From: Oligoflexia bacterium
Lineage (GTDB): Bacteria; Bdellovibrionota; Bacteriovoracia; Bacteriovoracales; Bacteriovoracaceae
Direction of reading: 5' to 3'
DNA length: 64,000 bases
NCBI GenBank assembly: GCA_015231955.1
Contig: JADGAN010000012.1
Span: 50,707 to 114,706, forward strand
A program made the position numbers and the translations under genes. How positions within the stretch are numbered: position 1 is the first letter of the stretch; every line of letters begins with the position of its first letter. The notes under the pieces are model-generated. The model did no database searches and had not been told where the DNA came from. It saw nothing but the letters and a program-made list of their open reading frames with translations. Shown piece after piece: positions 55,900 to 64,000 of this stretch.

Positions 55900-58107
55900 C
55901 TATAACAGGCCACCACCCACCGCAGAGATTAGCCCGAACAATACTAGTAACTTCATATTGCCCTCTAAGAGGTGTAAAACTCCTTTGCAAGCGTCGATAC
56001 CACTTTCAAAAGCCAGCTTGCCGGCCTTAGGGGCAATAAAGTTTTGAAAAATCGTATTGATCGTACTATTTTCCACTTTGGGAAACTCTTCTTTACTATT
56101 AAGGCCAAAGAGAGAGTAGAGTGCTTCCTTTCCAAGTTTAGGTAAGAGCACATTCACATAAAGAGAGGTGATATCAAAACGCTCGTAGCGCTTTTCTGGG
56201 TCGATCTCATTGAGTGCTTTAGTGGTCTCTCTAATTTGCTGCTCTAGGAAAGCACGTGCACGATTGAAGAGGATGAAATTCTTAGGAATGACCATGCCTA
56301 ATGCGAGCGCTTTATTGACCACTAGGTTTAAATTTTCTGATATCGACAACTTCTGTTCCAGAATTTTATCCACTTCTTGAGTAAAATTCTTCTTCTCTTC
56401 TGGAGAAAGCGGCTTTAGGGTATTGAATGCTTCCACCATAAGTTTAGTGGAGTTGGTAGCACTACCGAGGATCAGTTTCAAGAGAGACTGCTGTTCCGAT
56501 TTTTCAAGCGTTGTAGCATTTCCAAAATCGATAGTGGTTAAATGGTAATTTTGCAATTTATTTGGAGTAGAGTCATCTTTTTGAAAAAAGATATTTCCAC
56601 CATGAAGGTCTCCATGAAAAAAACCATTATTAAAGAGCGCGTTTTCTACCCAGGTTGCTAGAAAGGAGGCAAGTGCACGATTTTTGGCCGCCACTTCACT
56701 TGAACCAACCTTGGAGATGGGTTTCCCTGGTGCTTTGCTCATCACCATCACATTTGCTGTAGGTGGAAGATCACTAATCAGATGAACAGAGTCAAAACCT
56801 TTTTCTGGTTTAACATAAATTTGTCCTGCTTGAAGATTTTTGGCCTCAAGCCTAAAGTCAAGCTCTTCAAAAAGCGACTCTTCCAATTGATCAATAATAT
56901 GTAAGACCCCTTTGTCGGTGGCAAGCTTTCTAAAGAGAGCAATCTCTCTTTGCGCTTTTTCATGAATGCCTGGTCTCATCACCTTTACAATCAGTTCGTT
57001 ATCATGAAGGTCAGTTGCTAGATACACCTGTCCGACACTGGCGGAGGCCAAAGGTTTGGGCCCAAAGCTTTTAAAGATTTCACCAACCTTTTTCCCATAC
57101 GACGCTTCTATAATCTTGGTGGCCTCTTCTGTGGGAAAAGGTTTGATGTTGGATTTTAACTCATCCATCATCGCCTTCATCTGAGGAGATTTTACCTCGT
57201 TACCAACAAGTTGAAACATTTTTTGTACTGTGGGGCCTGAGCTATTAAGGATTGCCGACAATTTCTTAATGGCACTTGCATGGGGAGGTAGCTCTAGCAT
57301 GGAAACGACCAATTGGCGTTTATCATCTAAGGACATTTCATCGAAGTAGCGTGTAACCATAACCTCTGCAAGCTTTGCCATCTTTTCCGAAAGTGCACTC
57401 ATATCAAATCCTGCATTCTTATCGGACATAATTTTGATCTCATCAAAATTAGAAAAGTGAGTGTCGCCAATCGCTTGGTCTGCTTTATCGGTAATGGCCA
57501 CAATTGATTTGGTGGGAATTGTCTGTAATAGTTGCAAGCGATCCTCTTCCTTAATATGTGTAATGAGGTCACTTAAGTTTTTTACTCCATTTGCCACCAT
57601 GTAATCAACGATGGCACGCTTTTCCACCCTCTTTAGGTGTGTCGCTGGTGATAGTGTCATGTCGGAATTAATAATATTATTTAAAAATATTTGATAACTT
57701 GCAATGCTTACCTCTTTTGCCGAACTACGACTTTTTATTTTTTGTAGGTTTTCTAAATTGCGATTGGCCTGTGCCAGACGATCATTTAAGGCAATAGCAG
57801 TAACATGAGTAAACTCAAGCACCTCCTGGGCCACTTCCGGAATCGCAGGAAGGTCTGCCTCTTGAACAATGCTATTGAGATCTTTTCCCGAAGCTGCCCA
57901 CTGTAACACTTGAGGGTGTTTGGCGAGGATTTTACGCACACTTTGTGCTCGCTCTTCATGATCTTTTATCGCATTGGAGCTGACTACCTCTTTAATCATT
58001 TCCCTTAGCTCTATCGCCTCTTGCTCACTTGCAATTGCACGAACGCCAGCAAATAAAGTTATCACAAACAGTAAAAAAGATAAGGCCACTTTTCTTGTTA
58101 CAAACAT
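55900..58107 (-). CDS. ABC1/AarF/UbiB-family kinase with signal peptide
   Basis: 735 residues from the ATG with GGAGGG six to eight bases upstream (MFVTRKVALSFLLFVITLFAGVRA, IAS cleavage-like). About 300 residues of helical region precede the kinase domain. The UbiB motifs are present: Ala-rich loop PLASASVGQVYLATD, Lys in LIVKVMRPGIHEK, catalytic HGDLHGGNIFF and DFG in TTIDFGNATT. The C terminus ends in one hydrophobic span (LLVLFGLISAVGGG). UbiB kinases normally face the cytoplasm with ATPase activity tied to ubiquinone or lipid; an exported or N-anchored form would be unusual. No ubi gene adjoins. Confidence 0.88.
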   Translation of the reverse strand: MFVTRKVALSFLLFVITLFAGVRAIASEQEAIELREMIKEVVSSNAIKDHEERAQSVRKILAKHPQVLQWAASGKDLNSIVQEADLPAIPEVAQEVLEFTHVTAIALNDRLAQANRNLENLQKIKSRSSAKEVSIASYQIFLNNIINSDMTLSPATHLKRVEKRAIVDYMVANGVKNLSDLITHIKEEDRLQLLQTIPTKSIVAITDKADQAIGDTHFSNFDEIKIMSDKNAGFDMSALSEKMAKLAEVMVTRYFDEMSLDDKRQLVVSMLELPPHASAIKKLSAILNSSGPTVQKMFQLVGNEVKSPQMKAMMDELKSNIKPFPTEEATKIIEASYGKKVGEIFKSFGPKPLASASVGQVYLATDLHDNELIVKVMRPGIHEKAQREIALFRKLATDKGVLHIIDQLEESLFEELDFRLEAKNLQAGQIYVKPEKGFDSVHLISDLPPTANVMVMSKAPGKPISKVGSSEVAAKNRALASFLATWVENALFNNGFFHGDLHGGNIFFQKDDSTPNKLQNYHLTTIDFGNATTLEKSEQQSLLKLILGSATNSTKLMVEAFNTLKPLSPEEKKNFTQEVDKILEQKLSISENLNLVVNKALALGMVIPKNFILFNRARAFLEQQIRETTKALNEIDPEKRYERFDITSLYVNVLLPKLGKEALYSLFGLNSKEEFPKVENSTINTIFQNFIAPKAGKLAFESGIDACKGVLHLLEGNMKLLVLFGLISAVGGGLL

Positions 58108-58251
58108 ATCTAATCCCTCCTGGAATAGGTTTTTCTTTCTGCTCAACAATGAAAGTAGTAATCATAGATTAAAATGCTTTTTTTTTTTAATATTTTTTTT
58201 TTGATGACTTAAATAATTGAAATAGCAATACAAGAGTAAAATGAGGATGCC

Positions 58252-58265
58252 TGCCATGAATGGCA
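58252..58265. promoter_or_regulatory. Perfect palindrome upstream of xdhA, candidate operator
   Basis: TGCCAT and ATGGCA are perfect complements around GA (58252-58265), about 140 bases before xdhA in a 299-base non-coding gap between divergent genes. The rest of the gap holds T-rich runs near 58170-58200 and no gene. A repressor site for xdhAB or the ABC1 kinase gene is plausible; not shown. Confidence 0.3.
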
Positions 58266-58406
58266 ATTAAAGTTTGACACGGTCTTTGAATCTATCGTAG
58301 ATGAATCTAGGGAGAGAGTTATCAGTAGTGGAACTGATGAGACGTCCTTTTTAATATGAAGGGAGTGCATCCTAAGTATAAACATTTTATCAATTAGAGC
58401 ATCAGA

Positions 58407-59834
58407 ATGAGAGAGACAACTATTTTTTATGTTAATGGAGAGCGGGTAGAGGTCAATGGTGCCGAAGTATTTCTTATGCTGGCCAATTGGTTGAGGCAAC
58501 AGCAATCCCTTACTGGTACAAAAATAGTCTGTGCAGAGGGTGATTGTGGAGCTTGTAGTATTATGTTAGGGATTCCCACTGCCAGTGGCGCGTTAAAATA
58601 TGAGCAACGCAACTCCTGCATCTTGCCGCTATTTAATCTGGATGGCAAGCATGTGGTAACGGTAGAGGGCCTTAAGCAAAAAGGGGAGTTGAGTCCCATT
58701 CAATTAAGTATAGCAACAAATGGAGGTTCTCAGTGTGGTTATTGCACTCCCGGTATTGTCATGGCCATCACTGCTATTTTTGAACAGTGGCCCAAACCGA
58801 CAGAGGAGCATTTTCGTGCTGGTTTATCAGGCAACTTATGTCGTTGTACTGGTTATGATGGTATCTTGAGAGCTGCGCTTGCCATAGATCCTACCAAGAT
58901 TAGAGCACTCGATACACTCTGGGATCTTCCAGAGATGAAGAGCGAATTGGCCACGATAAGACATGATCCCATCGCCATTAAGAGTGACAAGCTCTCTCTC
59001 TTTATGCCGGACAGCTTAGCAAAGCTCTTGCAAATCAAAGCTACCACTACAGAGGTGATGGTGGTGGTGGCCGGTGCTACCGATCTTGGGGTCGGTTGGA
59101 ATAAGGGCATTAAGAAAAGTGGTCAGTTTATCGGACTTGCACGTATTCCTGAACTTAATAAAATAGAAGTTAAAGATGATTTAATAGAAGTTGGGGCCAA
59201 CGTTTCACTCTCGCAGTTTGAAGAATTTTGCAATCAGCATATTCCTGCTATTGGTAAGTTTATGGAGCTTATCGCCTCACCTCAAATTAAAAACGCTGCA
59301 ACATTAATTGGTAACATTGGCAGTGCTTTACCAATAGGAGATGCTCTACTGTTTTTAGTCCTCCTTGATGCTCATGTTGAACTTACGGGGACTAAAGGCA
59401 CGCGTTTGTTGTCTTTGAACGATTACTTGCTACGTGGACTGAATCAAGATGAGCTCATTACCAAGATTACTTTTAAGAGGCCAGCACTCATGGCACGTTT
59501 AAGATTTTATAAAGTATCCAGGCGAAGGCGCCTGGATCGTTCTATTGTAAGTGCGGCCTTTCTCCTTGAACAAGAGCAAAAAGCAGGACACGCCACCATC
59601 AGTAAATTTAGAGTGGCCTTTGGTGGGGTGGCCAAATCAGTTTGCCGTCTTGCTAATGTAGAGACGTTCATGCAAGGTAGATCGCTTTCAGCGGTAACCA
59701 TAGAGGAGGCGGCAAAGCTTGCTTTAGAAGCCTGCACCCCTTCGGCCAATGTTCGTGGCAGTAGGCAGTATCGTGAGATACTTATCGTAAATCTTTTTAA
59801 AAAATTTTATGCTGAAATGGAGATAGATAGATGA
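58407..59834 (+). CDS. xdhA: Xanthine dehydrogenase small subunit (2Fe-2S and FAD domains)
   Basis: 475 residues. Two [2Fe-2S] motifs: CAEGDCGACSIM with a further Cys in RNSCILPLF, and QCGYCTPGIV with CRCTGYDGI. The C-terminal FAD domain follows from about 190 (VVVAGATDLGVGWNK, IGNIGSALPIGDALL). It passes electrons from the molybdenum centre to NAD+ or another acceptor. Its stop overlaps the large-subunit start by four bases. No ribosome site is evident at 58407. Confidence 0.94.
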   Translation: MRETTIFYVNGERVEVNGAEVFLMLANWLRQQQSLTGTKIVCAEGDCGACSIMLGIPTASGALKYEQRNSCILPLFNLDGKHVVTVEGLKQKGELSPIQLSIATNGGSQCGYCTPGIVMAITAIFEQWPKPTEEHFRAGLSGNLCRCTGYDGILRAALAIDPTKIRALDTLWDLPEMKSELATIRHDPIAIKSDKLSLFMPDSLAKLLQIKATTTEVMVVVAGATDLGVGWNKGIKKSGQFIGLARIPELNKIEVKDDLIEVGANVSLSQFEEFCNQHIPAIGKFMELIASPQIKNAATLIGNIGSALPIGDALLFLVLLDAHVELTGTKGTRLLSLNDYLLRGLNQDELITKITFKRPALMARLRFYKVSRRRRLDRSIVSAAFLLEQEQKAGHATISKFRVAFGGVAKSVCRLANVETFMQGRSLSAVTIEEAAKLALEACTPSANVRGSRQYREILIVNLFKKFYAEMEIDR

Positions 59835-62152
59835 AATCAGAGACTCCAAAAATAATGAAGGAGAACTCTTATGCTCATGTTAGTGGAGAGTCGGTTTTCA
59901 CTGATGACCGACCGCTGTTGCCTAACGAGGTGTTTGTTGATTTTGTTGCAAGTTCAGTTGCCTATGGAAATATCAAAGGGATTGATACGAGCAAGTTACA
60001 GCAGTTTCCCTCCGTGATCGCTTTTTATACAGCAAAGGATTTGCAACAAAACCTTTTTGGAGGAGTTATTTGTGACCAACCTTTGCTGGCAGATAAGCAG
60101 GTAACCTTTATTGGTCAGCCAGTAGTAATTATTGCGGCCAAAGATCGAAACGTTTTACGAGAGGCCAAACAGGCGGTAAAGCTTGAGATCGAAGAGCTTC
60201 CAGCTGTTATTAGTATTGAAGAGGCGATGAAGAGCAACTCACTCTACGCCTCTCCTGCAACAATAGAACGCGGCGATGTTGTTGCGGCCTTTGAAAAAGC
60301 AGAGCATGTGAGCAGTGGCGTCTTTACCTGTAATGGACAAGAGCACTACTATTTTGAGGCGCAAGCGGCGATTGCCTACCCTGTGGATGGAGAGTGCTTG
60401 GAGATTCACGCCTCTACTCAAAATCCTAGTGAGGTTCAGCACGATGTCGCTTCCATGCTTGGAATCGCTCAAAGTCAGGTTGTGTGTGTCGTAAAACGTA
60501 TTGGTGGTGGCTTTGGAGGTAAAGAGACTCAAAATGCTCCCTTTGCCCAAATGGCCGCCTTGGTTGCTTACAAAACAAAGCGTCCAGCACGCATCGTCCT
60601 CAGTCGGGATAATGATATTCTTTGTACAGGAAAGCGCCATCCTTTTACGAATCACTACAAAATAGGTTTTACCTCCGAGGGCCAGATCTTAGCATACGAG
60701 GTGGATCTTAAGGCCAATGGAGGGGCCTATGCTGATCTTTCAACCGCTGTACTAGCACGGGCCATGCTCCATTCGGAAAATACCTATTCGATAGAAAATG
60801 TGCGGATTACCGGTCGGGTGTTTCGAACCAATTTAGCACCCAATACCGCCTTTCGTGCTTTCGGCGCTCCCCAAGGTGTTGCCACGATCGAACAAGCCAT
60901 TGAAGAGATCGCTTGCTTTCTAAAGAAAGATCCCTTAGAGATTCGCCTACGCAATTTATATGGGACACCACCACGGCATATCACTCCTTACGGACAAACT
61001 TTTTCTAATAATGTTCTTCCAGGGATTATCAATCACCTGCTTGAAAGAGCAAACTACCAGGAACGACGAGTGGAGATCGCTAACTTTAATAAAAGCTCTT
61101 CAACTCATTTGCGAGGCCTCTCTCTTATGCCCATCAAGTTTGGTATCTCTTTTACCAATGCTACTCTAAATCAGGGCAGTGCCCTCGTGAATGTGCACCA
61201 GGATGGTAGTATTCAGGTCTCCACAGGTGCAGTGGAGATGGGCCAAGGAGTGAACACACGTATCGCAGAGGCGGTCGCCGACGTCTTCTCTATTCCAGTT
61301 GCATGTGTAAAACTCATGTCAACCTCTACCGAAAAAATTCACAACACTTCTCCGACTGCTGCTTCGGCCAGTGCTGATCTTAATGGTAACGCTGCAATCT
61401 TAGCAGCAAAACGCATTCGAGAAAGGCTCGCTCACTGTGCAGTGGCCATGTTAAGTGGAGAAACAGGGGAGAGCGATCTCCTTCATCAAGAGCGTGCCAT
61501 TCAAAATATTACTTTTGCAGAGGGATTTGTCTTTGATTGTAGCTCTTCCCATTTCCAAAACAAAATTTCCTTTAGCGACTTACTGCACTACGCTTGGAAG
61601 AGTCGAGTAGGCCTGGGTGAACAGGCCTACTATAAAACACCAGGACTTTGGTTTGATCGAGAAAAGGGAATAGGCAATCCCTTTCAATATTACACTCAAG
61701 GTGCTGCAGTCTCTGAAGTGCAAATCGATCGCTTTACAGGACAAATAGATTTTTTGAGTACAGATATTGTGATGGACGTGGGTGAATCACAAAATGCTCA
61801 GCTGGATAAAGGTCAAATCGCTGGTGCTTTTATTCAAGGCCTGGGGTGGTGTACTCTGGAAGAGTTAGTCTATAGTCACAAAGGAAGACTTCTCAGTTGT
61901 ACAACCGGAACCTATAAAATTCCTGGAATAAGAGAGTTTCCCCAACATTTTACAATCGAGTTATTTGGAAATCCCCATCAAAGTAGTGGCCTAAAAAACA
62001 GCAAGGGAATAGGAGAACCCCCTTTTGTGCTTGGACTTTCTGTTTGGATCGCCATCAAGAATGCGCTTGCTAATGTCTCTCCAGAAGGAGCAAGAACTCT
62101 AAAGCTACCAGCGACAGGGGAAGAAATTATGCGCGTGTTGAATTTAAATTGA
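59831..62152 (+). CDS. xdhB: Xanthine dehydrogenase large (molybdopterin) subunit
   Basis: 773 residues. Moco-binding motifs: GGGFGGKETQNAPFAQ, NTAFRAFGAPQGVATIEQ and GIGEPPFVLG with the catalytic Glu. The substrate residues expected for purine oxidation are present: Glu in YYFEAQAAIAYP, Arg in AFRAFG. It oxidises hypoxanthine and xanthine to urate. No XdhC chaperone or Moco genes are next to it. An apt gene in the window also touches purine salvage, at a distance. Confidence 0.95.
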   Translation: MKSETPKIMKENSYAHVSGESVFTDDRPLLPNEVFVDFVASSVAYGNIKGIDTSKLQQFPSVIAFYTAKDLQQNLFGGVICDQPLLADKQVTFIGQPVVIIAAKDRNVLREAKQAVKLEIEELPAVISIEEAMKSNSLYASPATIERGDVVAAFEKAEHVSSGVFTCNGQEHYYFEAQAAIAYPVDGECLEIHASTQNPSEVQHDVASMLGIAQSQVVCVVKRIGGGFGGKETQNAPFAQMAALVAYKTKRPARIVLSRDNDILCTGKRHPFTNHYKIGFTSEGQILAYEVDLKANGGAYADLSTAVLARAMLHSENTYSIENVRITGRVFRTNLAPNTAFRAFGAPQGVATIEQAIEEIACFLKKDPLEIRLRNLYGTPPRHITPYGQTFSNNVLPGIINHLLERANYQERRVEIANFNKSSSTHLRGLSLMPIKFGISFTNATLNQGSALVNVHQDGSIQVSTGAVEMGQGVNTRIAEAVADVFSIPVACVKLMSTSTEKIHNTSPTAASASADLNGNAAILAAKRIRERLAHCAVAMLSGETGESDLLHQERAIQNITFAEGFVFDCSSSHFQNKISFSDLLHYAWKSRVGLGEQAYYKTPGLWFDREKGIGNPFQYYTQGAAVSEVQIDRFTGQIDFLSTDIVMDVGESQNAQLDKGQIAGAFIQGLGWCTLEELVYSHKGRLLSCTTGTYKIPGIREFPQHFTIELFGNPHQSSGLKNSKGIGEPPFVLGLSVWIAIKNALANVSPEGARTLKLPATGEEIMRVLNLN

Positions 62153-62233
62153 GTGATTTAATAAGTGAAGAGCACTTCTTACTGTTAACTTCGATATGGT
62201 TGTAAAACTCATATTTACGTTGACCTACTCTTG

Positions 62234-62527
62234 TTAGAACAAAAGATAACAAACCTGAATGTAAATCTTTTCTTCCTCTTTTTCCGCAATGAAATCAATT
62301 TCAAAATTTTCAAATTTCCCTGTGTAAACATGGAGAATACAGATATCGCTAGCGTAATATTTTTCAAAAAGTTCAAGGTGCTTTTTCCTTTTTACATCAT
62401 AGCGTCCAGATTTAAAAAGAAGATGAGCATCCCTGAGATGGGATATATAGCTTTGTACTGTTTTCACTCCAATTTTTACATGCTGTGATTTTATATAATC
62501 AGAGATCTTTTTTGAGGTGGTGATGTT
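62234..62527 (-). pseudogene. Remnant of a DUF4143-type AAA+ ATPase, C-terminal fragment
   Basis: The frame from 62527 down to 62234 reads, without stop, NITTSKKISDYIKSQ, VKTVQSYISHLRDAH, RYDVKRKKHLELFEKYYASD, then FENFEIDFIAEKEEEKIYIQVCYLL. This matches the C-terminal (DUF4143 and following) part of the bacterial ATP-binding proteins whose tail reads KISDYLKSQ...KYYLTDLGLRN...EIDFVAEKGxEKIYIQV. The P-loop part is absent; a TGA lies immediately upstream and the frame stops soon after QVCYLL. It is therefore a truncated remnant, occupying most of the 483-base gap 62153-62635. The opposite-strand open frame here is a shadow. Confidence 0.7.
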
Positions 62528-62608
62528 TCAACAATTACTCCTTGAACATTTTTATTTTTTTTTGTATATTTTTCACCTCCCCATCTTCATAAGTACAGAT
62601 AAAACAAA

Positions 62609-62621
62609 AGACCGAAGGTCT
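62609..62621 (+). other. Short hairpin in the racemase leader
   Basis: AGACC and GGTCT form a five-base perfect stem around a GAA loop, 15 bases before the racemase ATG. The run of A's after it rules out a T-tail terminator on this strand. Short stems of this size occur by chance. Confidence 0.2.
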
Positions 62622-62635
62622 AAGGTTAAAAAAAA

Positions 62636-63760
62636 ATGGGTTTTGTCCACAACACGCCTAAATTGGAAATTCATCTTGGTAAATTAGAGCACAATGCCCG
62701 TTTGGAAGTTGAGATCCTAGCAAAGTATGGCGTAACAGTCATGGGGGTGAACAAGGTCTTTAATGGCATGCCTGAAACGGCACAAGCGATAATCAACGGG
62801 GGCATCACCACTATTGCGGAAGCTAGAATTGCAAACCTAAAAAAGCTCCAACACCTGGATTGCAGCAAATGTCTTCTTCGCACTCCGACCCTTAGTGAAA
62901 TAGAAGATACGGTTCTTTTTGCAGACCTTAGTTTGTGCTCTGACCTTATCACCATCAGGGCCCTCTCTAAGGAGGCCGTTCGCCAGAACAAGGCCCATCA
63001 ACTTTTGCTGATGATCGATATGGGCGATTTGAGGGAGGGAATTTGGTTTGAAGACTATACTGAAATTGTAGCAACAGTAAGGGAAGCGATGGCCCTGCCT
63101 CATTTGAGCATTTATGGGATAGGCACAAATTTTAGTTGTTACGGCATGGTCATCCCCACGATCGAGCACCTCAATCTTTTTGTTGCCCTAGTGGAACGGA
63201 TTGAATCAGAGCTGAAATTCAAGTTTAACTACTTGTCGGGTGGAAATTGTACAAGTTATCATTTGATTCATCAGGGAGTGTGGAACCCTAGAATCAACCA
63301 TCTCCGGATCGGAGGGTTACATCAGTTTGGTATTGAGTATGTGGACATGAAATATGTGAATGGATTTTTTCACTCAGAAAAAGATTGCAAATTGGCCCTT
63401 TCCAATCTTTATTTATTAAAAGCAGAGATCATTCAGGTCTTCACTAAACCAACAATGCCTTTTGGCACCTTAGGAGTGGACGCTTTTTTACAAAAAAAGA
63501 CCTTTGTAGATCGCGGAAGGAGAAAGCAGGCATTGCTGTCCTTTGGTAAAGTGGACATTGATTACCGCAACTGTGCACCCCAAGACGATTCAATCATGAT
63601 TCTCGGTCAAACCAGTGACCACACCCTTATTGACATTGAAGAGGCCGTCTATGATTATAAAGCAGGAGAACAAGTGATCTTTGAGGTCGACTACACAGGA
63701 CTTCTCTCCTTGTGTGCCCAAAATGAGATCGAAAAAAATTTTATCCAAGGACGATCATGA
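62636..63760 (+). CDS. Alanine/ornithine-racemase-like PLP enzyme
   Basis: 374 residues, alanine racemase N-terminal fold. The PLP-lysine is in GVTVMGVNKVFNGMPETAQA; other conserved segments are MIDMGDLREGIWFEDY, GIGTNFSCYGMVIPT, YLSGGNCTSYHLI and LRIGGLHQFG. The pattern is that of the ornithine racemase/YhfX-type group rather than DadX/Alr, whose C-terminal Tyr domain is not evident. The likely product is a D-amino acid. ATG follows AAGG at a long spacing of nine. A GNAT gene starts two bases downstream. Confidence 0.85.
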   Translation: MGFVHNTPKLEIHLGKLEHNARLEVEILAKYGVTVMGVNKVFNGMPETAQAIINGGITTIAEARIANLKKLQHLDCSKCLLRTPTLSEIEDTVLFADLSLCSDLITIRALSKEAVRQNKAHQLLLMIDMGDLREGIWFEDYTEIVATVREAMALPHLSIYGIGTNFSCYGMVIPTIEHLNLFVALVERIESELKFKFNYLSGGNCTSYHLIHQGVWNPRINHLRIGGLHQFGIEYVDMKYVNGFFHSEKDCKLALSNLYLLKAEIIQVFTKPTMPFGTLGVDAFLQKKTFVDRGRRKQALLSFGKVDIDYRNCAPQDDSIMILGQTSDHTLIDIEEAVYDYKAGEQVIFEVDYTGLLSLCAQNEIEKNFIQGRS

Positions 63761-63761
63761 G

Positions 63762-64000
63762 ATGATGATGATAGACAAGATCATTCATTTGGAAGAACAG
63801 CACCGGCCCTTGATCATGAAGCTGCAAGATTGTGTCCTGACCAATCTACCAGATAAAAAATTATATTCTCCATTTACCGTCGATGATTTCGAAAGAACCT
63901 TGGGGAGTGGTGGTATTTCTATTGGAGTCTTTGATCAAGAACAATTGATTGCCTATGCGTGCGTTTTGTTTCCAGGTTTGGCCGAGGACAATCTAGACCT
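63762..64000 (+). CDS. GNAT-like acetyltransferase, N-terminal part (3' cut by window)
   Basis: The frame from ATG 63762 (MMMIDKIIHLEEQHRPLIM) is open to the window end, about 79 residues. The segment GISIGVFDQEQLIAYACVLF resembles the first strands of a GNAT domain (VxxxDxxLIAYAxxxxP). It starts two bases after the racemase stop, so cotranscription and a joint pathway are likely. The catalytic and acetyl-CoA motifs are outside the window, so the family call is tentative. Confidence 0.5.
   Translation, partial: MMMIDKIIHLEEQHRPLIMKLQDCVLTNLPDKKLYSPFTVDDFERTLGSGGISIGVFDQEQLIAYACVLFPGLAEDNLD

Noticed and set aside
62231..62488. Plus-strand open frame of 85 codons
   Set aside because: Shadow of the minus-strand DUF4143-like remnant, whose reading frame matches a family.

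Overview
The window is a gene-dense, moderately AT-rich stretch of a Gram-negative bacterial chromosome. It encodes outer-membrane, periplasmic and lipoprotein products, a flagellin and a FliL-like protein, a quinone-linked succinate dehydrogenase/fumarate reductase, c-type cytochromes and c-di-GMP signalling proteins. Family make-up (bactofilin, GYF-type domain protein, degenerate HD-GYP, RicT next to tmk/holB, system II cytochrome c maturation, exported M16 and M48 peptidases) points to a Bdellovibrionota or other former-deltaproteobacterial lineage. That placement is an inference; no rRNA, tRNA or other phylogenetic marker except fusA is present. No CRISPR array, rRNA, intact tRNA gene or insertion sequence was seen.

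Layout. 1-1486: end of sdhA, then sdhB. 1483-8627: small and housekeeping genes (exported Gly/Ser protein, SprT/DUF2786 protein, Hsp33, rubrerythrin, an orphan ComM N-terminal domain, a degenerate HD-GYP protein, flagellin, an unknown protein and a possible 32-residue membrane peptide). 8618-14689: DsbD, a two-module PEP-synthase-like phosphotransferase and tgt. 14696-16963: an envelope cluster of L,D-transpeptidase, membrane coiled-coil protein and bactofilin. 17204-21007: an acidic coiled-coil protein, a GGDEF diguanylate cyclase and an HU/IHF protein. 21060-31209: an M16 peptidase pair, a PhnP-like hydrolase, an aminotransferase, FliL-like, GYF-domain and Cys-rich lipoprotein genes, and a rhomboid-like protein. 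31292-36327: tmk-holB-ricT and fusA.

36449-44955 is the most distinctive block. ccsB-ccsA (system II haem attachment) converges on a leftward operon that encodes a NapC/NrfH-like tetrahaem protein, a small membrane protein, a DmsE/MtrA-type decahaem cytochrome, an MtrB/PioB-type outer-membrane barrel, a monohaem cytochrome c and a TlpA-like thioredoxin. hemA diverges from it. Together these could carry electrons from the quinol pool across the periplasm and through the outer membrane, with haem supply and attachment encoded beside the conduit.

45018-58107: apt, a divergent histidine kinase/sigma-54 regulator pair, small exported and zinc-ribbon proteins, malic enzyme, aspartokinase, an M48 lipoprotein peptidase preceded by a five-copy heptamer repeat, a tyrosine recombinase and an apparently exported ABC1/UbiB-family kinase. 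58407-62152: xdhAB molybdenum hydroxylase. 62234-62527: a broken DUF4143-type ATPase remnant. 62636-64000: an alanine/ornithine-racemase-like gene and the start of a GNAT-like gene cut by the window end.
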